A stretch of DNA of 64,000 nt. It comes from an uncultured Holophaga sp. (GTDB taxonomy: Bacteria; Acidobacteriota; Holophagae; Holophagales; Holophagaceae). The DNA lies in the NCBI RefSeq assembly GCF_963677305.1, contig NZ_OY781925.1, positions 2,085,501 to 2,149,500 on the forward strand. The letters run 5' to 3'. This document shows, one piece after another, positions 24,654-31,539 of this stretch. A model generated the notes under the pieces. The model saw only the letters and a list, made by a program, of their open reading frames with translations. It was not told the origin of the DNA and ran no database searches. Position 1 is the first letter of the stretch. The number at the start of each line of letters is the position of its first letter. The position numbers and the translations under genes are program-made.

Positions 24654-26826
24654 CTAGCCGCTGCGCGGCGGCGCGGGGTTTGGGTGGTGCGATGAGTGGA
24701 TTCTAGGCGCTTGAGGGTGCGGATCGCATCTTTTTTCCCTGGCGGCGTGTGCCGCGTTGGGGGGAGGGGATGGAGGAACTCATCAAGCGGATGGCATGGG
24801 ATCTGGGTTTTGCGGGGCGGGCGGCGCGGACGCGGAAGGTGTACCTGGCGGATGTGCGGGCTTTTCTCCGCTTCTGGAAGCGGCCCGTGGAGGACTTGGG
24901 ACAGGTGGGGGTGAGGCTCTGGGTGGAGCACCTGCTGGCGGTGGGCACCTCGCCCTCGCGGTTGCGCCAGCACCTGTCGGCCCTGGTCTTCCTCTTCCGT
25001 AAGACCCTGGGCAGGCCCGAGGCGGTGTCCTTTGTGGCCTGGCCCAAGGATGCTCCGCGTCTGCCGGTGGTGCTCTCGGTGGAGGAGGTGGGGCGGCTGC
25101 TGGCCTCGGTGGAATCCCCCACCTACCGGATGCTCTTCCGGACCATGTTCGCGGCGGACCTGCGGATCGCTGAGGCCTGCCGCCTGCAGGTGGGGGATCT
25201 GGATGCCGAGCGGGGGATGATCCGGATCCTGGGCAAGGGGGATCGGGAGCGGCTGGCGGTGCTGCACCCTCCGCTACTGGAGGCCCTGCGGAGCTACTGG
25301 CGGGAGGTGCGGCCCGTGATGCTCTGGCTGTTCACGGGGCGGGTGGGCAGGCCCCTGGACACGGACCAGGCCCGGCGGGTGTTCCGGGAGGCGGTGCGGG
25401 CCTGTGGGTTGACCAAGCGGGCCACGCCCCACGCGTTGCGGCACACCTACGCGACCCTCCTGCTGGAGCAGCGGCGGCTCCTGGGGGCCATCGCCGCCTG
25501 CCGGACGCCTGCCCTGGGTGGACACCTCCACCATTGCCCGGACTGCGACACCCTGCACCCGGTCTATCACTCCTGTCGGAAGCGGGGTTGCCCCAACTGC
25601 CAGGCCCTGGCGCAGGAGAAGTGGATCGCAGCCCGGGCCGATCGCATCCTGCCCGTCCTTCACTTCCATCTGGTATTCACGCTGCCCGCCGAGGCCCGGG
25701 GACTGGCGCAGCGGCACTCCGCGGAGGTCTACGGGGCCTTCTTCCGTGTGGTGGGGGAGTTGCTGGAGGAGCTGGGGAGGACGCGGCTGAAGGCGGAGCC
25801 TGGATGGACGGCCGTGCTCCATACCTGGACCCGCTCCCTAGCCTACCATCCCCACCTCCATGTCCTGGTGACGGCAGGTGGGCTGCGGGTCGATGGCGAG
25901 GGATTCCGGGAGATCCAGGCGGCCTACCTCTTTCCTGGGGAGGTGATGGGGCGGCTGCTGCGGGGAAAGATGCTGGCAGCGCTGCGGGGCCTGTCTGCCA
26001 GGGGCGCCTTCCCGGAGCTGAGTCCGGGGGCTTTCGGAGCGCTGATGAAGGCCCTGGCGAAGCACCGGAGCTGGGTGGTGCATGCGGGGCCTCCCTTCCG
26101 GGATGCCTCGCACCTGCTGGGCTACCTGGGGCGCTACGTGCACCGGATCGCCATCTCGGATGCCCGGCTGGTGGCGGCATCAGAGGACCGGGTGGTATTC
26201 CGGACCCGGAACGGCAAGGTGGCGCGGCTGCATCCGGTGGCCTTCCTGCGGCGCTTTGTGCAGCACGTGCTGCCGACGGGCTTTCACAAGGTGCGGCACG
26301 GGGGACTCTATGCCAGCCGGAGCAAGGGAACGCAGGCGCGGGCTCTGCTGACGATGAAGGCGGCAGAGGACAGGCCCCCGGCGAGGGTGAAGCAGCGCTC
26401 GGTGACGATCAAGCAGGGGCCTGTCTGCCCGATCTGCGGGGCGGCCCTGGAGCGGACCCGCCACCGGCTCCCGCCGAGGAGACAGCTCGTCATGGAAAAC
26501 GCAGAGCTGCGGGGCCCGCCGGGAGATCGCCATGCGTAACGGAACCCCAGCGGCCAGGCCTCACCCGGAACGATGCCCCGAAGGGCGGACAGCGTATGGC
26601 TGTGCGGCCGGACAAGCCCTTGACGGAGGGTGTCAGACAGCCTGGCGGAGCCTGATGGGGGCCGGGCTGCAGCCCAAAAGCCAGCCAGCGGAGCTCGATT
26701 TCCCCATAGGCAAGATCGAGGCCCGCCCGCCCATCGGCTAGGCTCAACACCGGATTTCACGCGGCCGGAGAGCTAAAGGTGAAAAGTTGTGCCCTGCTGC
26801 GGCCGCCCGAAATCCTCACTATTAAC
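24654..26826 (+). mobile_element. IS91-like element with fused recombinase-transposase gene
   Basis: About 2.17 kb lies between the GAAC of an attC L box (24650-24653) and the resumption of that attC at CCGGACC (26826). Removing it restores the exact intact attC order GTTGAAC-CGGACC, so no target duplication was made. Insertion next to GAAC without duplication is the known habit of IS91. The element holds one long gene and a ~270-bp noncoding end that recurs at 22347-22615. One end begins with GC-rich short palindromes (GCCGCTGCGCGGC). Confidence 0.78.
24770..26539 (+). CDS. Chimeric protein: truncated tyrosine recombinase fused to IS91-family transposase
   Basis: A 589-aa open frame in two parts. 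Residues 1-233 form a XerD-like tyrosine recombinase: an SAM-like core-binding domain, then catalytic Arg in ADLRIAEACRLQVGD and HALRH. It stops at LLLE, before the strand carrying the nucleophilic Tyr. The rest is an IS91 transposase from about residue 240: ACRTPALGGHL, a zinc-binding HHCPDCD and CRKRGCPNCQ, and the HUH-type YHPHLHVLVTAGG. IS91-like elements often carry a separate recombinase gene upstream, so an internal deletion probably joined the two in frame. The recombinase half should be inactive; the transposase half may still work. A G-rich Shine-Dalgarno precedes ATG 24770. Confidence 0.8.
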   Translation: MEELIKRMAWDLGFAGRAARTRKVYLADVRAFLRFWKRPVEDLGQVGVRLWVEHLLAVGTSPSRLRQHLSALVFLFRKTLGRPEAVSFVAWPKDAPRLPVVLSVEEVGRLLASVESPTYRMLFRTMFAADLRIAEACRLQVGDLDAERGMIRILGKGDRERLAVLHPPLLEALRSYWREVRPVMLWLFTGRVGRPLDTDQARRVFREAVRACGLTKRATPHALRHTYATLLLEQRRLLGAIAACRTPALGGHLHHCPDCDTLHPVYHSCRKRGCPNCQALAQEKWIAARADRILPVLHFHLVFTLPAEARGLAQRHSAEVYGAFFRVVGELLEELGRTRLKAEPGWTAVLHTWTRSLAYHPHLHVLVTAGGLRVDGEGFREIQAAYLFPGEVMGRLLRGKMLAALRGLSARGAFPELSPGAFGALMKALAKHRSWVVHAGPPFRDASHLLGYLGRYVHRIAISDARLVAASEDRVVFRTRNGKVARLHPVAFLRRFVQHVLPTGFHKVRHGGLYASRSKGTQARALLTMKAAEDRPPARVKQRSVTIKQGPVCPICGAALERTRHRLPPRRQLVMENAELRGPPGDRHA

Positions 26827-26931
26827 CGGACCAACAGCCGGTAGGATGAGCGAGGGAGACGAGAAAGCGGGATGTATGGGGGAGGTTGGAAGATCGTGGC
26901 TGTTGGGTCCGGGTTGAACGGAAGGTTAGGC
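26826..26931 (-). repeat. attC site, L''/R'' half (interrupted)
   Basis: Continuation of the attC begun at 24633: inner arm CCGGACC-AACAGCC, loop of about 60 nt, GGCTGTTGGGTCCGG, L box GTTGAAC at 26913-26919 and core GTTAGGC at 26925-26931. Same 106-bp size as the other sites. Confidence 0.82.
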
Positions 26932-26936
26932 CGTTT

Positions 26937-27575
26937 CTAAGGCATGGGATTATAAGAAAATTGCTCGCAAGAGTGTTCCGATTTGAATTTTGCATTGTGA
27001 ACTAAACAATTTCCTCTATCTAATACATTGTCAATACCAAAATTTGGTGTTCTGAAGTGTTTGCAGATCTTGCATCTAATCTTGATATTGCTCATATCAA
27101 ATTCAATTGGGTTGGCACTTTCTAATAATGGATTTGATCGTCTACGCAGCTCAAGGGATATGTCTTTCCGGCGTAAACGATTTTTGCCAAAGAGTAGGGA
27201 GGCGTTATAGAAGCTTCGCACGCCAATGATTCCGATAATTGAACATATCAATAAAATACTAACGGCAAATATCCATAATCTCATAAATTGAATTCTGAAC
27301 CAAATTGCAAATGAAAAAATAAAATAAACAATGATCAGAGAGTAAATTAAGGCTGGAGGAGTTTGGGGGTCGATTGTTTTGGGATAAAATATAGTAATAA
27401 AAAGTGTTATAATTCCATAAAATGAAAAAAGGCAGCCAAAAAATATTATCCCACTATCCTTTTTGAGGAGTTTGTTCAGTGCTTCGGTGGATAATTGGGA
27501 AAGTAATTCTTCCCGATTCATATTCGAAGGGATTTGGGCATCAAGGGTTAGAACAGGATCCTGCTTTCGATTCAT
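26937..27575 (-). CDS. Integron cassette gene B: AT-rich membrane protein with Cys cluster
   Basis: A 212-aa protein of no family I know. Two pairs of strongly hydrophobic helices lie at about residues 42-85 and 97-118. The soluble C-terminal part contains IRCKICKHFRTP, then NCLVHNAKF and SCEQF, a possible Cys/His metal site. The gene is strikingly AT-rich against its GC-rich surroundings, a clear sign of foreign origin. AAGGAGAAG lies directly before ATG 27575, so it carries its own ribosome site, and 61 nt separate the attC core from the ATG. The stop lies 5 nt from the next R'' core. Confidence 0.75.
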   Translation of the reverse strand: MNRKQDPVLTLDAQIPSNMNREELLSQLSTEALNKLLKKDSGIIFFGCLFSFYGIITLFITIFYPKTIDPQTPPALIYSLIIVYFIFSFAIWFRIQFMRLWIFAVSILLICSIIGIIGVRSFYNASLLFGKNRLRRKDISLELRRRSNPLLESANPIEFDMSNIKIRCKICKHFRTPNFGIDNVLDRGNCLVHNAKFKSEHSCEQFSYNPMP

Positions 27576-27635
27576 CGCCTTCTCCTTGGGGGAAGAGTTT
27601 GGGTGTAGGTGTGTTGTTGTGAACTGGAATCGATG

Positions 27636-27656
27636 GCCTAACGAAAGGAGTTGAAC
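27636..27656 (-). repeat. attC site, R' and L' half (rest lost)
   Basis: GCCTAAC at 27636-27642, spacer GAAAGGA, GTTGAAC at 27650-27656, then the IS91-like end. The matching other half is not found before gene C, so it was deleted. Confidence 0.78.
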
Positions 27657-28473
27657 CTAGCCGCTGCGCGGCGGTGCGGTGTTTGGGTGATGCGATGAGT
27701 GGATTCTAGGCGCTTGAGGGTGCGGATCGCATCTTTTTTCCCTGGCGGCGTGTGCCGCGTTTGGGGGGGAGGGGATGGAGGAACTCATCAAGCGGATGGC
27801 ATGGGATCTGGGTTTTGCGGGGCGGGCGGCGCGGACGCGGAAGGTGTACCTGGCGGATGTGCGGGCCTTTCTCCGTTTCTGGAAGCGGCCCGTGGAGGAC
27901 TTGGGGCAGGCGGAGGCGAGGCTCTGGGTGGAGCACCTGCTGGCGGCGGGCACCTCGCCCTCGCGGTTGCGCCAGCATCTGTCGGCCCTGGTCTTCCTCT
28001 TCCGTAAGACCCTGGGTAGGCCCGAGGCGGTGTCCTTTGTGGCTTGGCCCAAGGATGCTCCGCGACTGCCCGTGGTGCTCTCGGTGGAGGAGGTGGGGCG
28101 GCTGCTGGCCTCGGTGGAATCCCCCACCTACCGGATGCTCTTCCGGACTATGTTCGCGGCGGGCCTGCGGATCGCTGAGGCCTGCCGTCTGCAGGTGGGG
28201 GATCTGGATGCCGAGCGGGGGGTGATCCGGATCCTGGGCAAGGGGGATCGGGATCGGCTGGCGGTGCTGCACCCTCCGCTGCTGGAGGCCCTGCGGAGCT
28301 ACTGGCGGGAGGTGCGGCCCGTGATGCCCTGGCTGTTCACGGGGCGGGTGGGCAGGCCCCTTGACACGGACCAAGCCCGGCGGGTGTTCCAGGAGGCGGT
28401 GCGGGCCTGTGGGTTGACCAAGCGGGCCACGGCCCACGCATTGCGGCACGCCTACGCAACCCTCCTGCTGGAG
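27657..28473 (+). repeat. Direct repeat of 24654-25468 (IS91-like end plus recombinase)
   Basis: About 815 bp are nearly the same in both copies, from the first base after GAAC through the recombinase codons for LLLE. They differ by scattered substitutions and a 2-nt indel in a G-run before the ATG. Similarity ends at the same CTGCTGGAG in both copies; what follows is unrelated. Confidence 0.85.
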
Positions 28474-28968
28474 AGGCTGTTCCAGATGTGCGGGGTGGAT
28501 CTGACCCGGATCGATGGCATCGACGTGACCACCGCCATGGTGGTGGTGAGCGAGATCGGCCCCGACCTGTCGCGCTTCCCCACGGTGGGGCACTTTGCCA
28601 GCTGGCTGGGGCTCTGTCCCGGAACCAGGATCACCGGGGGCAAGGTGCTGAGCGGCAGAACCCGACGCTGCGCCAATCGGGCTGCCCAGGCGCTACGACT
28701 CGCGGCGGCAGCCCTGAGGACCAGCCAGTCGGCTCTGGGGGCCTACTATCGGCAGCTCTGCTCCAGGATGGACAAACCCAAGGCGGTGACCGCAGCGGCA
28801 CACAAGCTGGCGCGACTGATCTACCTCCTCCTGACACGGGGCCAGGAGTACGTGGATCCGGGGCAGGAATACTACGAAGCCCGGCACCGGGAACACACCC
28901 TCAACCAACTCCATCAGCGCGCCGCCAAGCTCGGCATGCGGGTAGTGGCCTGCGAGGAGGGGAGCTAG
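27775..28968 (+). CDS. Chimeric protein: truncated tyrosine recombinase fused to C-terminal half of IS110-family transposase
   Basis: A 397-aa open frame. Residues 1-233 are almost the same as the recombinase part encoded at 24770, again ending at LLLE without the catalytic Tyr. The remaining ~164 residues are the Transposase_20 half of an IS110/IS1111 transposase: MCGVDLTRIDGIDVTTAM, HFASWLGLCPGT, GGKVLSGRTRRCANRAAQAL, then LARLIYLLLTRGQEYVD. The N-terminal DEDD catalytic domain of IS110 is absent. Neither half should be catalytically competent, yet the frame stays open. Probably a dead fusion, or a young one not yet decayed. Confidence 0.75.
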   Translation: MEELIKRMAWDLGFAGRAARTRKVYLADVRAFLRFWKRPVEDLGQAEARLWVEHLLAAGTSPSRLRQHLSALVFLFRKTLGRPEAVSFVAWPKDAPRLPVVLSVEEVGRLLASVESPTYRMLFRTMFAAGLRIAEACRLQVGDLDAERGVIRILGKGDRDRLAVLHPPLLEALRSYWREVRPVMPWLFTGRVGRPLDTDQARRVFQEAVRACGLTKRATAHALRHAYATLLLERLFQMCGVDLTRIDGIDVTTAMVVVSEIGPDLSRFPTVGHFASWLGLCPGTRITGGKVLSGRTRRCANRAAQALRLAAAALRTSQSALGAYYRQLCSRMDKPKAVTAAAHKLARLIYLLLTRGQEYVDPGQEYYEARHREHTLNQLHQRAAKLGMRVVACEEGS

Positions 28969-29004
28969 AGGGCCAATGGTGTCAGCGGGTCGCGGTTGAG
29001 TTTC

Positions 29005-29409
29005 TTAAGAGGGCGCGGGGAACACATTGTTTTGGGAAATGATCTCGGATTGTTTGGACCAGAATCTCCAGGAGAACAAACCAAGAATGAATTCACGGTG
29101 CCACCCAGAATCATTTTTAGATTCTACGATCCACTTGTAAGGCTTGCCAGCGCGACAGATTGTTCTCAGGCGACAAGAAGCGGACAAGCCAAAACCGATA
29201 AAGTTTATCGCCTCGTCTTCAGTGTCGAAGTGGCCGTGCCAATCGCCGAATCTCACTGTAAACTCAGAAGGATCTATGTAAAGTCCGATCGGAAAGCCAC
29301 TCTCATCAAGTGGAGCGATCAGAAATGAATTACCTTCAATTGAGTAGTGGACCGATGGGAAGCGCGAAAGCTTCTCTTTGAGATTCTCGAATATTGGGGA
29401 ATCAGGCAT
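29005..29409 (-). CDS. Integron cassette gene C: soluble hypothetical protein
   Basis: A 134-aa soluble protein starting at ATG 29409, only 6 nt after the attC core, a normal cassette layout. It is rich in aromatic residues: FGDWHGHFDTEDEAINF near residue 55 and KPYKWIVES near 91, ending GLFSWRFW with a Lys/Gln tail. Proteins of this look (short, Trp-rich, with a cluster of D/E around DEAI) occur in environmental cassettes, but I cannot name a function. The attC that should follow its stop has been lost next to the IS110-type fragment. Confidence 0.65.
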   Translation of the reverse strand: MPDSPIFENLKEKLSRFPSVHYSIEGNSFLIAPLDESGFPIGLYIDPSEFTVRFGDWHGHFDTEDEAINFIGFGLSASCRLRTICRAGKPYKWIVESKNDSGWHREFILGLFSWRFWSKQSEIISQNNVFPAPS

Positions 29410-29415
29410 GGAGCG

Positions 29416-29541
29416 GCCTAACGAAAGGAGTTGAACCGGACCAACAGCCGGTGGGGTGAGCGAGGGGGACGAGAAAGCGGGATGCATGGGGGAGATTAGC
29501 AGATCGTGGCTGTTGGGTCCGGGTTGAACGATTGGTTAGGC
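29416..29541 (-). repeat. attC site, intact
   Basis: A complete 126-bp site. Minus-strand order: R'' GCCTAAC (29541-29535), 5-nt spacer, L'' box (29529-29523), arm, ~58-nt loop region, arm, L' box (29436-29430), 7-nt spacer GAAAGGA on the plus strand, and R' GTTAGGC (29422-29416). The arms CCGGACC-AACAGCC and GGCTGTTGGGTCCGG pair fully apart from one unpaired base, like the extrahelical base that sets strand choice by integron integrases. Confidence 0.88.
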
Positions 29542-29838
29542 AGCTTCTTGACTGGTAATTGAGTTGCGATACCTGACAAGGATTGCCCAGAAGTAGATTG
29601 GGTACCCATTGCAGAATACAAAAAGTGTCCAAAGGTTCCTGCGACGAACAACTGTCGGCACCTTGGACCGGCGGACATCGAAAAGAGTTAGAGCCCAGAT
29701 GATGAAATGCATTGCCAGTGCGATTGCGTCTGTCGCCCGGAACCAATCAGCCTTGGATAGAAAGAAGTAGATCCATGGGGCGTGAGCGCATATCCCCCAA
29801 ACGATGAGGGAGGCTGTCTTTTGCGGGCGGGTGTACAC
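29536..29838 (-). CDS. Integron cassette gene D: small membrane protein
   Basis: A 100-aa protein beginning with GTG at 29838, 6 nt after the core GTTAGGC. Three hydrophobic segments (about residues 9-27, 38-55 and 68-88) are separated by a basic loop VRRSKVPTVVRRR. The TAA stop is inside the R'' core GCCTAAC. I recognise no family. It is the first cassette in the array's reading direction, so if any promoter drives the array this gene would be expressed best. Confidence 0.65.
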   Translation of the reverse strand: MYTRPQKTASLIVWGICAHAPWIYFFLSKADWFRATDAIALAMHFIIWALTLFDVRRSKVPTVVRRRNLWTLFVFCNGYPIYFWAILVRYRNSITSQEAA

Positions 29839-29844
29839 TGAGCG

Positions 29845-29906
29845 GCCTAACTAGTAATTAGCCAACGTGCTGGACCAGGGGTACAGGTTTGGCTAATGGG
29901 TTGATG
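29845..29906 (-). repeat. Outer attC-like or attI-like site
   Basis: GCCTAAC (29845-29851), a 5-nt gap, then the inverted repeat ATTAGCCAA (29857-29865) and TTGGCTAAT (29889-29897), ending near GTTGATG (29900-29906). The R' core is perfect but the far core is degenerate. It is 62 bp and unlike the other attC sites. It could be a shorter foreign attC or the remains of attI. Confidence 0.5.
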
Positions 29907-30228
29907 GGATCATCATGCCAAAAGCAACTTGCCTGGGTCCATGAAAAAAGCGTGGAGAGGGTGCTGCGGGGCCGATTAGGCAAACCTAAAAATTCCCGGA
30001 TGGGGGTGATCTATTGAGGGAGAGATCCAGGCCTCTTCTTGGGTCCCCATCCTTCCCGGTCGATCGGTCTTCCGTTGGGCAGGCTTCGGGGGGGAGGGAG
30101 ATGAGAGGGCTCTTTTCGATGTCCTTCGCTTTCCCACTCCCACGCCCTGGTGTCCCATTCCCGGTGCATGGACCTTCCGCTTTCCCATTCCCCGGCCTTC
30201 GGGGTGGCGGGATGATGGAGGGATGTCG
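29907..30228. other. Intergenic region between cassette array and MFS gene
   Basis: About 320 bp without a credible gene and with no trace of an integron integrase. It holds three spaced copies of a CCCAYTCCC motif (near 30132, 30154 and 30184), which could be operator sites for the MFS gene or chance. Confidence 0.5.
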
Positions 30229-31407
30229 GTGCAGTCTGAGAAGGCCCCATCGGGGTTGTCAGTCCCGGCCGGGTCGGGGGCCCGGACGCTCGGGGTCTTT
30301 GTGGCCGGGCTCTGTGCCTTCCTGGGGCTCTACCTGACCCAGCCGCTGCTGCCGGAGCTGGGACGGGTCTTTCACGCGGGCAGGGCGGCGGTGAGTCTCA
30401 CCCTGACAGGGAGCACCCTGGGGGTGGCTCTGGCGGCGCCCCTGGTGGGCAGCCTGGCGGACCGGTTGGGGCGCAAGCGGGTCATCGTCAGTTCGGCGGC
30501 GCTGCTGGCCCTGGCCACGCTCCTGGACGCCAGCTCCCGTTCCCTGGTGTCCCTGGTCCTCTGGCGCTTCGTGCAGGGCCTCGCCACCCCGGGGGTCTTC
30601 GCGGTCACCATCGCCTACATCCAGGAGGAGTGGGCGGGGCAGGGGGCCGGGACGGCCACGGCCATCTATGTCACCGGGACGGTGCTGGGGGGCTTCCTGG
30701 GGCGCATGCTGGGAGGGCTGGCCCTGGAGGCCTGGGGCTGGCATGCCCCCTTCCTGCTGGTGGGCGGGCTGGCCGGGCTCGGGGCCCTGCTCATCCACCT
30801 GCTCCTGCCCCGGGAGGCTCGCTTTGTGCGCCTGGGCAGTGCTCCGGTGGGACCGAAGGCCCACTTCCGGAACCGGCCCCTGGTGGCCACCTTCGCCGTG
30901 GGCTTCTGCGTCCTCTTCTGCCTGGTGGCCACCTTTACCTATGTCACCTTCCACCTCTCGGAGACCCCCTTCCGCCTTGGGCCGGTGGGCCTGGGGCTCC
31001 TCTTCTGCACCTACCTCTTCGGGGCGGTGGTGACGCCCCCCTGCGGGCGGATCATCGACCGGAAGGGGCACCGTTTCGCCCTTGGGGTGGCCATGGGGGT
31101 GGGGGCTGTCGGACTCCTGCTCACCCTGCTGCCGCTCCTCTGGGGGGTGGTGGCGGGCCTCGCCCTGGGCTGCTCGGGGGTCTTCGTGGCCCAGGCCACT
31201 GCCACCAGCTACATCGGCCGGGTGACGGAGACGGGGAAGGCCCAGGCCGTGGGCCTCTATGTCACCTGCTACTACCTGGGGGGCAGCGTGGGCTCGGCAT
31301 TGCCGGGCCTCCTCTGGCCCCGGGGGAACTGGCCCCTGACCGTGGCCCTGGTGATCCTGGTGCAGGGGCTCACCCTGCTGCTGGGATACCGCTACTGGAG
31401 GGGCTGA
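30229..31407 (+). CDS. MFS transporter, YnfM/YdhP-like drug or sugar efflux type
   Basis: A 392-aa major facilitator with 12 hydrophobic segments. The loop 2-3 signature GSLADRLGRKRVIV and the motif RFVQGLATPGVFAVTIAYIQEEW are typical of the ACS/YnfM-like group. The pseudo-repeat GRIIDRKGHRFAL follows the central loop. I chose GTG 30229 because GGAGG lies 7 nt upstream; ATG 30223 touches the same GGAGGG and would leave no spacer. No regulator gene is adjacent. The substrate is unknown. It lies just outside the cassette array and is probably core genome. Confidence 0.85.
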   Translation: MQSEKAPSGLSVPAGSGARTLGVFVAGLCAFLGLYLTQPLLPELGRVFHAGRAAVSLTLTGSTLGVALAAPLVGSLADRLGRKRVIVSSAALLALATLLDASSRSLVSLVLWRFVQGLATPGVFAVTIAYIQEEWAGQGAGTATAIYVTGTVLGGFLGRMLGGLALEAWGWHAPFLLVGGLAGLGALLIHLLLPREARFVRLGSAPVGPKAHFRNRPLVATFAVGFCVLFCLVATFTYVTFHLSETPFRLGPVGLGLLFCTYLFGAVVTPPCGRIIDRKGHRFALGVAMGVGAVGLLLTLLPLLWGVVAGLALGCSGVFVAQATATSYIGRVTETGKAQAVGLYVTCYYLGGSVGSALPGLLWPRGNWPLTVALVILVQGLTLLLGYRYWRG

Positions 31408-31539
31408 CGGGTGCTGTCGAAGCTTTCAGGGCATAAGTGCTGACAAAAAATGGCCTGATTATCGGTTCTTCTCAGCCCAAAGCACTTCTACCACGAAGCT
31501 GCGGACATCCAAGCCGCACACCGCTCCTGCCCATGCTTT

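Larger units (their letters stand above)
27657..29004 (+). mobile_element. IS91-like remnant joined to IS110/IS1111 fragment
   Basis: The left 817 bp are IS91-like. The remainder is the 3' half of an IS110/IS1111-family transposase gene and a short tail. The right end is not defined: no attC half and no IS91-like right end is present at 28969-29004. The composite therefore arose by recombination or deletion, not by simple insertion. Confidence 0.65.
22347..29906 (-). mobile_element. Integron gene-cassette array without integrase (CALIN-like), interrupted by IS elements
   Basis: Read on the minus strand, the region is a series of cassettes separated by attC sites: outer site 29906-29845, gene D, intact attC 29541-29416, gene C, half attC ending 27636, gene B, attC with halves at 26931-26826 and 24653-24633, gene A, and attC with its R'' at 24201-24195 and the rest at 22721-22616. 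Genes A and D end with TAA inside the R'' core GCCTAAC, a cassette hallmark. The attC halves that can be compared are all 106 bp and nearly the same, as in sedentary chromosomal integrons. No intI gene is visible. The tyrosine recombinases inside belong to IS91-like elements. Confidence 0.8.

Noticed and set aside
24770..28473. The tyrosine recombinases as the integron integrase (IntI)
   Set aside because: They lack the extra IntI-specific patch, their reading direction is opposite to the cassettes, both lack the catalytic Tyr, and they lie inside IS91-like elements.
27636..29541. CRISPR array from the recurring 20-130 bp repeats
   Set aside because: Repeats are few, long, imperfectly palindromic with integron cores and separated by genes; no regular spacers or cas genes.
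30229..31407. The MFS gene as a cassette gene
   Set aside because: It lies beyond the outer site, on the opposite strand, and has the GC content and codon use of the host.
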